NCBI RefSeq assembly: GCF_011170125.1
Contig: NZ_BLLN01000002.1
Span: 1,025,501 to 1,089,500, forward strand
DNA from: Streptomyces diastaticus subsp. diastaticus
Lineage (GTDB): Bacteria; Actinomycetota; Actinomycetes; Streptomycetales; Streptomycetaceae
DNA length: 64,000 bases
Reading direction: 5' to 3'
The notes below the pieces were generated by a model that worked only from the letters and a program-made list of their open reading frames with translations, had not been told where the DNA came from and did not search any database. This document shows, one piece after another, positions 20,469 to 28,377 of this stretch. How positions within the stretch are numbered: the stretch's first letter is position 1; every line of letters begins with the position of its first letter. The position numbers and the translations under genes were made by a program.

Positions 20469-21363
20469 GGCCGTACACCACGTCCGGTACCGCGAGGGTG
20501 AGTTCGTCGACGGACGAGGGCTTGTGGACGATGCGTCCTGCCGCCTTCTCGTACCAGAAGGCGTGCGCGTCCTTGCCCACGGCCTTGCAGGACATGGTCA
20601 GCGCACCGCGCGGGTCGACCTCGATGCGGTCGATTTCGCGAGGACCGTCGGAGGGCGCGCACACCTGCGGGGCACCGTCCTCGGAGAGGTCCTCGTCGAC
20701 GATCACCTCCAAGGGCAGATCGGCTGACGCCAGCTCGTCCCGGAGCCGCCCGTAGGCGGAAGGGGAGGTGACCAGCAGCTCGGGATGATCGGCGGCGTTG
20801 CCGACCGGCCGCAGGTGGTGGAGCTTGAGCTGCCGGACCCCGAGCTGCGCCAAGGCCCTTCCGAGGGGCAGGACTTCGGCGATGTTCCGCGAGGTGACGG
20901 TCATGGTCGCACCGGTCGGAACGCCGAGATCCCGAGCCAGCCGGAGCGCCTCCAGGGCGCTCTTGTAGCTGCCCTGCTTTCGGATGCCGTCGTTGGTCGA
21001 CCCGACGCCCTCCAGCGAAACCCTGAGCAGGTCCAGGGAGGGGGCGATCTCGGTCAGACGGCGCTCGATCCGGTACCCGTTGGTGCAGATCTCGACGCGC
21101 AGGCCCAGTTCCTCCTTGGCGTGGCGGACGACCTGCGCGAGGTCCCGGTGGACGAAGGGCTCTCCGCCAAGCAGGGTCACTGCCTCGGTGCCGTACTCGT
21201 CCCGCATCAGGGTGAGAAGACCCGCGGCTTCGTCGACGGTGAAGGCGTCGGCGTACTGAAGCCGCTTGCCGTGGAAGCAGTGCAGGCACGTGAAGTTGCA
21301 GCGGTAGAGCAGCTGCAGGTACAGCATGCGGATCTTCTTGATCCCGGTGACTTCCTCGATCAC
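20461..21363 (-). CDS. radical SAM enzyme
   Basis: A 300-residue protein. The GTG at 21363 has GAAGGAG 6 bases upstream; longer in-frame starts give Arg-rich sequence. The 4Fe-4S motif CNFTCLHC (CxxxCxxC) is near residue 23, the GGEP motif is in TLLGGEPFV, and LRVSLEG and LKLHHLRPVG continue the partial TIM barrel. Two later Cys (in PQVCAPSDG and MSCKAVG) are too sparse for a full SPASM domain. It generates a 5'-deoxyadenosyl radical. The substrate is unknown. It is preceded by the HAD gene (105-base gap) and coupled to the kinase. Confidence 0.9.
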   Translation of the reverse strand: MIEEVTGIKKIRMLYLQLLYRCNFTCLHCFHGKRLQYADAFTVDEAAGLLTLMRDEYGTEAVTLLGGEPFVHRDLAQVVRHAKEELGLRVEICTNGYRIERRLTEIAPSLDLLRVSLEGVGSTNDGIRKQGSYKSALEALRLARDLGVPTGATMTVTSRNIAEVLPLGRALAQLGVRQLKLHHLRPVGNAADHPELLVTSPSAYGRLRDELASADLPLEVIVDEDLSEDGAPQVCAPSDGPREIDRIEVDPRGALTMSCKAVGKDAHAFWYEKAAGRIVHKPSSVDELTLAVPDVVYGRA

Positions 21364-21468
21364 GTCGGCTCCTTCGGCTGATTGCCTGGTGGGAGCCTGA
21401 TAGTGGCCTTCTGCTCGGGGACCTCGACACCGCGTTCGGGGACGGTCCAAGGACGTCCTGGGACGTCT

Positions 21469-22161
21469 TCAGTGACCTGCGAAGGACTCCAGAATGCCGA
21501 GGACACGCTTCGTGTCCGACAGGTCGGGCAGGACTTCGACGGCTCCGGCGGCGGTCAGTTCCTCCTGGGTGTGGATGCCGGAGGCGACGGCGAGGACGCT
21601 GGAGCCTGTGGTCAGAGCCGCCTCCACGTCACGAGGGGTATCCCCGACGAGGACGGTGGGGATGTCGGCCGCAACACCATGAAGCCGTTGAGCGCGCTCG
21701 CGGGCGACAGCGACCAGGTGGGGGCGGAGTTCGGCGTCCGCTCCGTAGGCGCCGACCGGTAGATCAAGCAAGGAGTCGAGCCCGAACGCGGCAAGCTTCA
21801 CACGGGCGTTGGCGGAAATGTTGCCGGTGAGTACGGAGGAGATCCAACCGGTCTGAGCCGAGGGGGCTTTCAGGGCGTCGTGCACACCGGGCAGGGCGGT
21901 CCCACGCCTGCGTAGCTCCTCCAGGCGCGCCTCCCCTGCCTGGGCGAGCGCCGTCTCGACGAAGGGCCAGCCGGGTACGGGCAGCCCGTCACGGACGAAC
22001 ATGTCGCGCATGATCAGCCGATCCGTACGCCCCTCAGTACGCGCGGGCTCCGTGGGTTCGCGACCTGAGAGGCCACGAAAGGCAGCGGCGTAGATCTCCT
22101 TGCTGACCCCCGCGTTCTCGATGAGGGTGTGGTCGATGTCCCACAGGACGAAGAGCTCCAT
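21469..22161 (-). CDS. HAD-family phosphatase (phosphoglycolate phosphatase-like)
   Basis: A 230-residue protein starting MELFVLWDIDHTLIENAG: DIDHT is motif I with the nucleophile and acid/base aspartates. SSVLTGN is motif II, the conserved Lys is in ARVKLAAFG, and VLVGDTPRDVEAA is motif III/IV. The helical cap after motif I marks subclass I. It hydrolyses a phosphomonoester of an unidentified small molecule. It is the first gene of the minus-strand unit. The ATG at 22161 faces the XRE gene across a perfect inverted repeat; longer in-frame readings run through that promoter and are rejected. Confidence 0.88.
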   Translation of the reverse strand: MELFVLWDIDHTLIENAGVSKEIYAAAFRGLSGREPTEPARTEGRTDRLIMRDMFVRDGLPVPGWPFVETALAQAGEARLEELRRRGTALPGVHDALKAPSAQTGWISSVLTGNISANARVKLAAFGLDSLLDLPVGAYGADAELRPHLVAVARERAQRLHGVAADIPTVLVGDTPRDVEAALTTGSSVLAVASGIHTQEELTAAGAVEVLPDLSDTKRVLGILESFAGH

Positions 22162-22174
22162 GCCGCCAGAGTAG

Positions 22175-22206
22175 GCAGTCCGCGAGGTTCCACTACAGCG
22201 GACTGC
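22175..22206. promoter_or_regulatory. perfect 9-bp inverted repeat in a divergent promoter
   Basis: GCAGTCCGC (22175-22183) and GCGGACTGC (22198-22206) are exact complements with a 14-base spacer. They sit between the divergent HAD and XRE starts (87-base gap). The spacing gives about two helical turns centre to centre, as for a dimeric regulator. It is the likely operator of the adjacent XRE protein. Confidence 0.6.
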
Positions 22207-22248
22207 GTCCCAAAACGTCCTTGCGCGATCACGCGCCGTGCCGATTCG

Positions 22249-23031
22249 ATGGCTGCTGTGAACAACCGACTGCGCACCGTGCTCGGCCAACGGGGCGTCT
22301 CGCCCGATGCACTCGCCGAGATCTGCGAGGTAGATCCCAAGACGGTCAGCCGATGGCTGGGCGGACGGATTCCCCATGCACGGCACCGCTTCCGCGTCGC
22401 GCGACACCTGCGCGTCGAAGAGACCTTTCTCTGGCCCGAGCCGTCCAAGCGCCCAGGCCGGCCGAAGGACGGGTTAGGCACCGAGCTGGTCGGCACCTAC
22501 CAGAACCGAGCCAGCGTGCCCCGGGGGGTATGGCTCGCACTATTGCGAGAAGCGCGGCACGAGATCGGCGTCCTCGTCTTCTCCGGCACCTTCTTCGCCC
22601 AGTCCAACCCCCACGTCGCCAAGATGCTCTCCGAGCGCGCCGCCGACGGTGTGCGGGTTCGTCTGTGCTTCGGCGATCCCGGTGGACACGCAGTCGCCGT
22701 ACGGGGCCGCGAGGAGGGAATCGGCGACACCCTCGCCGCCAAGATCCGCGCCTCACTGACGTACTACCGTCCGCTGCTGGGCGAGGCCGGGTGCGGCGTA
22801 CGACTCCACGACACCACCCTCTACACGTCCATGTTCCGCTACGACGACAACTTGCTCGTCAACCCGCACATCTGGGGCCAACCGGCCAGCGCCAACCCCG
22901 TCCTGCACCTCAAGAGGGCAGTCGATACAGGGTGGTTCGACAACTACGCGGAAAGCTTCGACGCCGTCTGGGCCGCCGCGAGGCCATGGGCACCCGACCA
23001 GGAGAGGACCGCCGACCATGGGCAGGACTGA
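22249..23031 (+). CDS. XRE-type regulator with PLD-like/DUF5919-like C-terminal domain
   Basis: A 260-residue protein. Residues 1-60 form a helix-turn-helix: NNRLRTVLGQRGVSPDALAE, then DPKTVSRWLGGRIPHARHRF. After a linker the C-terminal 170 residues read GTYQNRASVPRGVWLALLRE, IGVLVFSGTFF, VRVRLCFGDPGG and VRLHDTTLYTSMFRYDDNLL. This resembles the phospholipase-D-like ligand domain seen in streptomycete XRE regulators next to NUDIX genes (recalled). It may sense a nucleotide or sugar-phosphate ligand. ATG 22249 or GTG 22258 could start it. Its 3' end overlaps the NUDIX gene by 14 bases. Confidence 0.8.
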   Translation: MAAVNNRLRTVLGQRGVSPDALAEICEVDPKTVSRWLGGRIPHARHRFRVARHLRVEETFLWPEPSKRPGRPKDGLGTELVGTYQNRASVPRGVWLALLREARHEIGVLVFSGTFFAQSNPHVAKMLSERAADGVRVRLCFGDPGGHAVAVRGREEGIGDTLAAKIRASLTYYRPLLGEAGCGVRLHDTTLYTSMFRYDDNLLVNPHIWGQPASANPVLHLKRAVDTGWFDNYAESFDAVWAAARPWAPDQERTADHGQD

Positions 23032-23485
23032 GTACTACAACGATCCCTCTGCTCCGAAGGCGAACACCCTCATCCCGGCCAGCAACCTGCTCGTCGCCGA
23101 CGAGACGGGCGCCATCCTCCTCCAGCGGCGCCGCGACACCGGCCAGTGGGCTCTCCCTGGCGGAGCCCAGGACATCGGCGAGACCGCAGCCGAGTGCGCG
23201 GTGCGCGAGTGCTTGGAGGAGACCGGGATCATCGCGGAACTCACCGGGTTCCTCGGCGTCTACACCAACCCGAACCACATCGTCGCGTACACCGACGGCG
23301 AGATCCGCCAGCAGTACGAGAACACCTACATCGGCCGGCCCGTCGGCGGAGTGCCCATGATCAACGACGAGGCTGACGGCGTCCGCTTCGTCCAGCCGGC
23401 CGACCTCGACCAGTACGACATCCACCCGAGCATGCGCCAGCAGATCGGGGACTACCTCGCCGGCACCTACCCCTACCTCGGCTGA
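23018..23485 (+). CDS. NUDIX hydrolase
   Basis: A 155-residue protein with a full Nudix box: GGAQDIGE followed seven residues on by RECLEETGI (G-x5-E-x7-RE-U-x-EE-x-G-U). It hydrolyses a nucleoside diphosphate linked to another group and needs a divalent metal. LLVADETGAILLQRRRDTGQ before the box and FVQPADLDQYDIHPSMRQQI after it are typical of ADP-ribose or sugar-nucleotide members. It is co-transcribed with, and overlaps, the XRE regulator. Confidence 0.92.
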   Translation: MGRTEYYNDPSAPKANTLIPASNLLVADETGAILLQRRRDTGQWALPGGAQDIGETAAECAVRECLEETGIIAELTGFLGVYTNPNHIVAYTDGEIRQQYENTYIGRPVGGVPMINDEADGVRFVQPADLDQYDIHPSMRQQIGDYLAGTYPYLG

Positions 23486-24036
23486 GCTGCCAGGGCGGCT
23501 TCCACTCGCTCCACGGAGGCAAAGATCTCCGGAGCCGCCCGGCGGATGAACCGCCCGACCACGCTGTCGTCCCCGTAGCGGCTGCGGATCTCTGCGACCC
23601 GGTCCTGCGCGGTGGTTCGGTCGCCGTCGGGCGTGGTCGTCATGTCGCAGTACACGAGGGCGTCCACCAGCAGTGGCTCCTCCAGCAAGGGGAACTCCGT
23701 CGCGAGCTCCTCGCGCAACCCGCGCTCCTCTGCCTCAAGGAGCGCAAACGAGTGGTTCCCGACCAACCGCACCAGCCGCTTGTCGGCCCTGTGCTCGTCA
23801 CGGAGGAACCGGGCTCCGTCCAGGGGATGGAAGCCCGTCACCGCCAGGCGAGGCGCATACCCAATGTCATGCAGCGTGGCGGCGGCGACAAGCAGGCTGG
23901 CGTGTTGGTTGAGGATCTGACCTACTTCGGCGGCGCGGTTGGCCACTCCCTGCGTATGCGCCCACCTCCGTGGAAGTGTGCAGCTGAGTTCGGCCCTCGC
24001 GATGTGCGTCGCCCAGTCCTCGATGTGATCGCCCAT
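23473..24036 (-). CDS. HD-domain phosphohydrolase
   Basis: A 187-residue protein. The metal-binding pattern is visible: RRWAHTQGVANRA supplies the first His, LVAAATLHDIGYAPRL the HD pair, and VGNHSFALLEAEER and VDALVYCDMTTTPDG the later His and Asp. HD proteins remove phosphate from nucleotides or cyclic nucleotides. The ATG at 24036 is used; an in-frame start further up is possible. It converges on the NUDIX gene with a 13-base overlap, and its promoter side faces an IS inserted 125 bases away. Confidence 0.85.
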   Translation of the reverse strand: MGDHIEDWATHIARAELSCTLPRRWAHTQGVANRAAEVGQILNQHASLLVAAATLHDIGYAPRLAVTGFHPLDGARFLRDEHRADKRLVRLVGNHSFALLEAEERGLREELATEFPLLEEPLLVDALVYCDMTTTPDGDRTTAQDRVAEIRSRYGDDSVVGRFIRRAAPEIFASVERVEAALAAQPR

Positions 24037-24160
24037 GTCTGGCTCTCTGCCCAGGGCGCCGTCGGCCCAAGCCGCCGCACTCGATGACAACTGCACGCGG
24101 TAGCCGCCGCTCCCTCGCAGCGTCATCTTCATCTGGCTCGACGTATGACCGTAGGAGTAA

Positions 24161-24894
24161 GACCGTGTCCTATGTGGCGAGGTGGTCGTTGGGCTCGTCA
24201 TGGGGAGGGGTACGTGGAGTTGGATTGTTCCGGACGGGTTGTGGGAGATCGCGAAGCCGCTGATCCCGCCGTCGAAGGTGCGGCCGCAGGTCGGTGGGAC
24301 GCAGAACACGCCTGATGAGACGCTGTTCGCCGCGATCATCTATGTTCTGGTCAGCGGCTGCGCCTGGCGGGCCTTGCCGCCGTGTTTCGGCGTCTCCAAA
24401 TCGACAGTCCATCGCCGGTTCTTGATCTGGTCGCGAGCCCCGTTGACCGGGGCAAGGCGGGTTGCACGATGCACGTCCTGTCGGACGCGAACGGACTGCC
24501 CCTCCTCGTCGGTCTCACCGCGGTCAACACCCACGACAGCCAGGCACTGAAGCCCATGGTGCTCGGTCACCAAACGAGACACGACCCCCACCGCGGCCGG
24601 CACTTCAAACCCCAGCGCCTGCACGCCGATAAGGCCTACGACATCCCTGAGCTGCGGAAATGGCTCCGCGGGAAACGCATCGGCGTCCGCATCGCGCGCA
24701 AGGGCGTCGAGTCCAGCGAGCGACTCGGGTGCCGCAGGTGGGTGATCGAGCGGACCATGTCCTGGCTGACAGGCTACCGCCGGCTCAACCACCGCTACGA
24801 ACGCCATCCCCGCAACTACCTGGCCTTCCTCGGCCTCGTCGCAGCCCTCTGCTGCTACAAACGACTCCTTCGCCTCACCACATAGGACACGGTC
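24161..24894 (+). mobile_element. decayed IS5-type insertion sequence
   Basis: A 734-bp element bounded by 22-bp inverted repeats with one mismatch: left end GACCGTGTCCTATGTGGCGA (24161 on), right end its complement at 24873-24894. A TA next to each end (one base outside) is a possible target duplication. The transposase inside lacks an internal piece, so the copy is shorter than usual for this group (about 830 bp, recalled). The intact ends could still be mobilised by a related transposase. A run of Ts follows the right end. Confidence 0.85.
24200..24885 (+). pseudogene. IS5-family transposase with internal deletion
   Basis: The first frame reads WIVPDGLWEIAKPLIPPSKV and continues to STVHRRFLIWSRA at about 24440. 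The next family piece appears in another frame as SPVDRGKAGCTMHVLSDANG, then LHADKAYD, VIERTMSWLTGYRRLNHRYE and a stop at 24883. The missing segment normally holds the first catalytic Asp (in DSTHVRA-type sequence). The second Asp (HADKAYD) and the Glu (VIERTMSW) remain. The enzyme must be inactive. Some relatives use programmed frameshifting, but here the sequence itself is absent. Confidence 0.85.
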
Positions 24895-25398
24895 CTATTT
24901 TTTTTGGCCTTGGAGCGTGGGCATGTGCCGTCACGGAAGCCCGTGCATGAACTGTGTAGGGCAGAGGCTTCACTCTCCGGGGGCGACAGTGTGCCTCCGA
25001 GGTCGCGGCGTTCTTCGCGGCGCGCAGGGCGGAGCGCTCCCGGGGGCCCGTGACGGCCGGAGAGGTCAGCGGTGCCGCATGTCCGGTCCGTCGGCCGCAC
25101 GTGAGGGCGGAACCGTCCGAGGAGGGGGAGTAGTGCTGGGTCCGGCGCGCCCCCTCGGGTACGCGCTCGGTCTCCTCGTGGGTCGCCGAACCGGTGGCAG
25201 TGGCAACAGCCGTCTTCCGGGTTCGGTCGCCGTCGGTGGCCTGGGCCGTGGCGACGGCTGCCCCCGTGAGGGCGCCGGTCACAGCGAAGGCCGCCGCCGG
25301 TTCCGCCTCGCCCGCGGTGTTTCCGGCGGGCACCGGCATACGCGCGGAGAGTCTCCGGCACCTCCCGGACGCCGGGCGTGCGGCGCCGGGGCAGCGGG
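24895..25398. other. 504-base gap after the IS element, no gene seen
   Basis: It starts with a T-rich stretch beside the IS end and is otherwise ordinary GC-rich DNA. Frames exist on both strands but show no domain, no ribosome site and no codon pattern. One minus-strand frame has a weakly hydrophobic AAAFAVTGALTGAAVATAQA segment that could be a relic. It lies downstream of the quinone reductase gene. Confidence 0.4.
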
Positions 25399-26019
25399 TC
25401 AGGGACGAGGAGCGGGGACCCGGACTGCGGCCGCGACCGTGCGGACCGCGCGGTCGACGGTGGCCTCTGTGGCCTCGGTGGAGGGCTGCTCGGAATCGTG
25501 GACGAAGGCAGTGGCGCCGCGGCGGCTGCCGACGTAGTCGACGAGGCCGTGCGTGAGTTGCGTGCGCAGCGCCGTCCCGTAGCCGTGCCGCTCGTACGCG
25601 CCGGCGTCGGCACCGGCTACCGGCAGCAGGTGCGTCGTGAGCCGCTGGAGCTTGGGCTGCACCCCTGCCGGGGCGGAGTACTCGAAGGCCCAGCCGCTCA
25701 CGAAGACCCGGTCGATCCACCCCTTCAGCAGGGCCGGCACCGACCACCAGTACACCGGGAAGACCAGAACGAGGTCGGTCGCCCGGTCCAGGCGCTGCTG
25801 TTCGCGAAGCACGTCGGGCGGGTGGCCGCCGCCCTCGTGGTAGGCGCGACGGTCCGCCGGGGTGAACCGGGGGTCGAACCCCTCCCGGTGCAGATCCGCG
25901 ACCTCGACCGCCCCGGGGCGCAGGGCAGCGCCGAGGCGTTGCGAGACGTGGTGGGTGAGAGAGCCAGGATCAGGGTGCGCGATGACCACGAGGGTGCGCG
26001 GCATGTCGTCGGTGCTCAT
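25399..26019 (-). CDS. NAD(P)H quinone oxidoreductase (flavodoxin fold)
   Basis: A 206-residue protein of the MdaB/YwrO/Kef-accessory group. It starts TLVVIAHPDPGSLTHHVSQR, the flavin phosphate loop. LVLVFPVYWWSVPALLKGWI is the conserved flavin-binding segment, and RVFVSGWAFEY follows. It binds FMN or FAD and reduces quinones, nitro or azo compounds by two electrons. It lies 109 bases downstream of the NmrA-like gene on the same strand, and an AraC regulator is divergent from the pair. Together they suggest a redox-stress or electrophile response unit. Confidence 0.9.
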   Translation of the reverse strand: MSTDDMPRTLVVIAHPDPGSLTHHVSQRLGAALRPGAVEVADLHREGFDPRFTPADRRAYHEGGGHPPDVLREQQRLDRATDLVLVFPVYWWSVPALLKGWIDRVFVSGWAFEYSAPAGVQPKLQRLTTHLLPVAGADAGAYERHGYGTALRTQLTHGLVDYVGSRRGATAFVHDSEQPSTEATEATVDRAVRTVAAAVRVPAPRP

Positions 26020-26128
26020 GACGGTACGTCCTTGGGTGGGGCCGGTGCCGGGAATGAGAGGTCCACGCAGGCCGCAGGCGCAGGCGTGCCGTGTGCGGTG
26101 CCCGGCGGGAGAGGGCGGGGGCGGCGCG

Positions 26129-26965
26129 TCACAGCGGGTCCCAGACGCCGGCCGCGGCCGCGCGGACGACGTACTCCTCGAAGGCGCGCGGCGCGCGCCC
26201 CAGCACGGTGGTGAGGTCGCCGGTCGTCCCCGCGACCGAACCGCCCGCCAGCAACGCGAACATCTCGGCGACCTCGTCGGCCTCGTGCGGACCCACGCCT
26301 TGCCCGACGAGCGCCGCTACGTACGCGTCACGCGTGATCCGCCGGTAGGTGAGCGCCCGCCCTGACGCCCGCGCGATCAGCTCGACGGCTTCGGCGAACC
26401 CGACGGGGCGGGGCCCGCTCAGCTCGTACACCTGCCCGGCGTGCCGTTCAGGCTCGGTCAGTGCCACGACCGCGGCGTCCGCGATGTCCTCCACGTCGAC
26501 GAAGGGCTCGGGAACATCCCCGGCCGGCAGCGCGAGTTCGCCGGCGAGCAGCGGTGCGTGGAAGACGTCCTCGCCGAAGTTCTGGGCGAAGTTCGACGCC
26601 CGCAGCACGGTCCATTCCAGGGGCGCGCCGCGGACGGCATCCTCGGCGGAGAGCATGTTCCGCCCGAACTCCGAGCCGCCCCAGCCGTCCGCACCGCGGC
26701 CGGAGAGCAGCACCAACCGCCGCACCCCGGCGGCCGCGGCCCGCGCCGCGAACGCGTGCGCCGGGCCCGGTACCGGCGGGGGCACCACATAGGCCGCGTC
26801 GACGCCGCGCAGGACGGCGTCCCAGCCACCCGGCTGGGACCAGTCGAAATGGGCCGGGCTGGACCGGGAGGCGGCGCGGACCGGGATGCCGCGCAGTCGC
26901 AGCCGGGCGGCGACCCGGCGCCCCGTCCGGCCGGTCGCGCCGACCACAAGAGTGTGTGCGTTCAT
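26129..26965 (-). CDS. NAD(P)-binding NmrA/atypical SDR family protein
   Basis: A 278-residue protein starting MNAHTLVVGATGRTGRRVAA, the glycine-rich dinucleotide loop (GATGRTG) of NmrA/QorB-like atypical short-chain dehydrogenases. RLVLLSGRGADG, EWTVLRASNFAQNF and FVDVEDIADAAV are typical of this family. It may be a redox sensor or a quinone reductase. The ATG at 26965 is used; the longer frame starts upstream in the shared promoter. It forms a unit with the flavodoxin-fold gene, divergent from an AraC-type regulator. Confidence 0.88.
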   Translation of the reverse strand: MNAHTLVVGATGRTGRRVAARLRLRGIPVRAASRSSPAHFDWSQPGGWDAVLRGVDAAYVVPPPVPGPAHAFAARAAAAGVRRLVLLSGRGADGWGGSEFGRNMLSAEDAVRGAPLEWTVLRASNFAQNFGEDVFHAPLLAGELALPAGDVPEPFVDVEDIADAAVVALTEPERHAGQVYELSGPRPVGFAEAVELIARASGRALTYRRITRDAYVAALVGQGVGPHEADEVAEMFALLAGGSVAGTTGDLTTVLGRAPRAFEEYVVRAAAAGVWDPL

Positions 26966-27033
26966 GCCTCCACACAACACCGGCCGTCCGGACTTTCCCA
27001 TGGGTGAAGAGCTGCTCCGCCTTTGTGATCGTC

Positions 27034-27039
27034 TAATCT
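27034..27039 (+). promoter_or_regulatory. -10 box of a leaderless araC-type transcript
   Basis: TAATCT ends six bases before the GTG at 27046. There is no ribosome-binding site, so translation probably starts at the mRNA 5' end. The 80-base gap also carries the promoter of the divergent reductase genes. Confidence 0.5.
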
Positions 27040-27045
27040 GGCGGG

Positions 27046-27981
27046 GTGGACATCACCAGTGAGCTGTTCCGCGGCGTGCGAGCCCACGGCTCCCTGTTCG
27101 GCAGCTCCACGCTGTCCCCGCCCTGGTCCCTGCACTTCGTGGACGGGGCCCCGCTGACGCTGTGCACCGTCCTCACCGGGGCCGGCTGGATCGTTCCGGA
27201 CGGCCATCCGCCCGAACAGCTCGGAGCCCACGACACGATCGTGGTGCGCGGCCCCTCGACCTTCACCTTCGTCGACGACCCCGCGACCGCAGCCGAGCCC
27301 CTCGTGTGCAGCGAGGAGTGCGCCACCCCTGAGCAGGGCGGCACCCGCCACCGGCTGGGCTGGCACGACCCCGGCGAGGCAGGGGGCGGCACGACGACCC
27401 TGGTCGTCGGCGCCTATCCGGTGAGCGGCGAGATCGGCCGACAGCTGCTGGACAGCCTGCCCGTCGTGCTGCGCGTGCCCGCCGGCGGTGACGGCGACCC
27501 GGTGCTCGGCCATCTCGCCGCCGAGGTCGCCCGTGACGAACCGGGCCAGCAGGTGGTGCTCGACCGGCTCCTGGACTGGATGCTGGTCTGCACGCTGCGC
27601 ACCTGGCTCGACGGTCCCGGCCGTCGTCCTCCGGCCTGGTGGTCCGCGCAGAAGGACCCGGTGGCCGGCGAGACCCTGCGCCTGCTGCACGCCGAACCGT
27701 CCGCGCCCTGGACGGTGGCCGCACTGGCCCGGCGTACCGGAGTGTCTCGCTCGACGCTGGCCAAGCGGTTCACCGAACTGCTCGGCGAACCGCCGCTGAC
27801 CTACCTCACCCGTTGGCGCATGACGCTCGCCGCGGACCTTCTGACCGAGCAGCCCTCCGCCACGGTCGCGTCCGTGGCCCGTACTGTCGGCTACACCGAC
27901 CCGTTCGCGTTCAGCGTGGCCTTCAAGAGGGTCCGCGGCACCACACCCAGCGCCTACCGCCGCACCACCGCAGCCCACTGA
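27046..27981 (+). CDS. AraC-family transcriptional regulator (cupin_6 type)
   Basis: A 311-residue protein. The N-terminal half is a cupin-like sensor domain (MDITSELFRGVRAHGSLFG, then PPWSLHFVDGAPLTLCTVL). The C-terminal 100 residues carry two helix-turn-helix motifs: WTVAALARRTGVSRSTLAKR and TVASVARTVGYTDPFAFSVA, ending FKRVRGTTPSAYRR. AraC proteins of this type commonly control a divergent oxidoreductase gene, here the NmrA-like and quinone reductase pair, in response to reactive or aromatic compounds. Confidence 0.92.
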   Translation: MDITSELFRGVRAHGSLFGSSTLSPPWSLHFVDGAPLTLCTVLTGAGWIVPDGHPPEQLGAHDTIVVRGPSTFTFVDDPATAAEPLVCSEECATPEQGGTRHRLGWHDPGEAGGGTTTLVVGAYPVSGEIGRQLLDSLPVVLRVPAGGDGDPVLGHLAAEVARDEPGQQVVLDRLLDWMLVCTLRTWLDGPGRRPPAWWSAQKDPVAGETLRLLHAEPSAPWTVAALARRTGVSRSTLAKRFTELLGEPPLTYLTRWRMTLAADLLTEQPSATVASVARTVGYTDPFAFSVAFKRVRGTTPSAYRRTTAAH

Positions 27982-28377
27982 CGCAGGCGAGTGCGGGAAG
28001 CCGGTCCCGGTCCCACGCAAGAAGTCCGTGACCGACACCGGCAGCCCGCCCCCGACCGTGGTGGCCGCGACGTGCCCGGAGGGTTTCGCTGCCAGCCGCC
28101 GGACAGTGCCGAGCCGAGCCGTGCTCCGCGTGCCGCATCAGCGTCAAGGCCCTCCAGATCGCTGAGCAGGTCCGTTCCGACGACGCGTCGCCGAAGGCGA
28201 CGGGACCGCGCTCTCCGCGCGGAGCGGGTTTGCATCCTTCGGATGCACTGCCTCGATGCAACCATCGGGCCGTAGAGCCCGCCGGCGAGGAACCCTAGCG
28301 TTCCCGTCCTGACACAGACCCGAACCGGCCCGTCCGGCTTCCCGGTCCCCGACCCGGCTCCGGCAAGGCTCCGCGAG
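27982..28377. other. 396-base gap, no gene seen
   Basis: A small perfect hairpin TGCATCC-TTC-GGATGCA lies at 28230-28246 after a GC-rich imperfect hairpin near 28205. These may end araC transcription. Upstream of the protease gene no clear promoter or ribosome site was recognised. Confidence 0.4.

Noticed and set aside
17894..24900. tRNA-Thr as attachment site of an integrated element
   Set aside because: There is an accessory block next to the tRNA and a decayed IS at its end, but no integrase gene and no second copy of the tRNA 3' end was found, so I do not call att sites.
24875..25747. Minus-strand frame across the gap after the IS
   Set aside because: It crosses the IS right end and runs antisense-offset through the quinone reductase gene; only a short hydrophobic patch stands out, which is too little for a gene.
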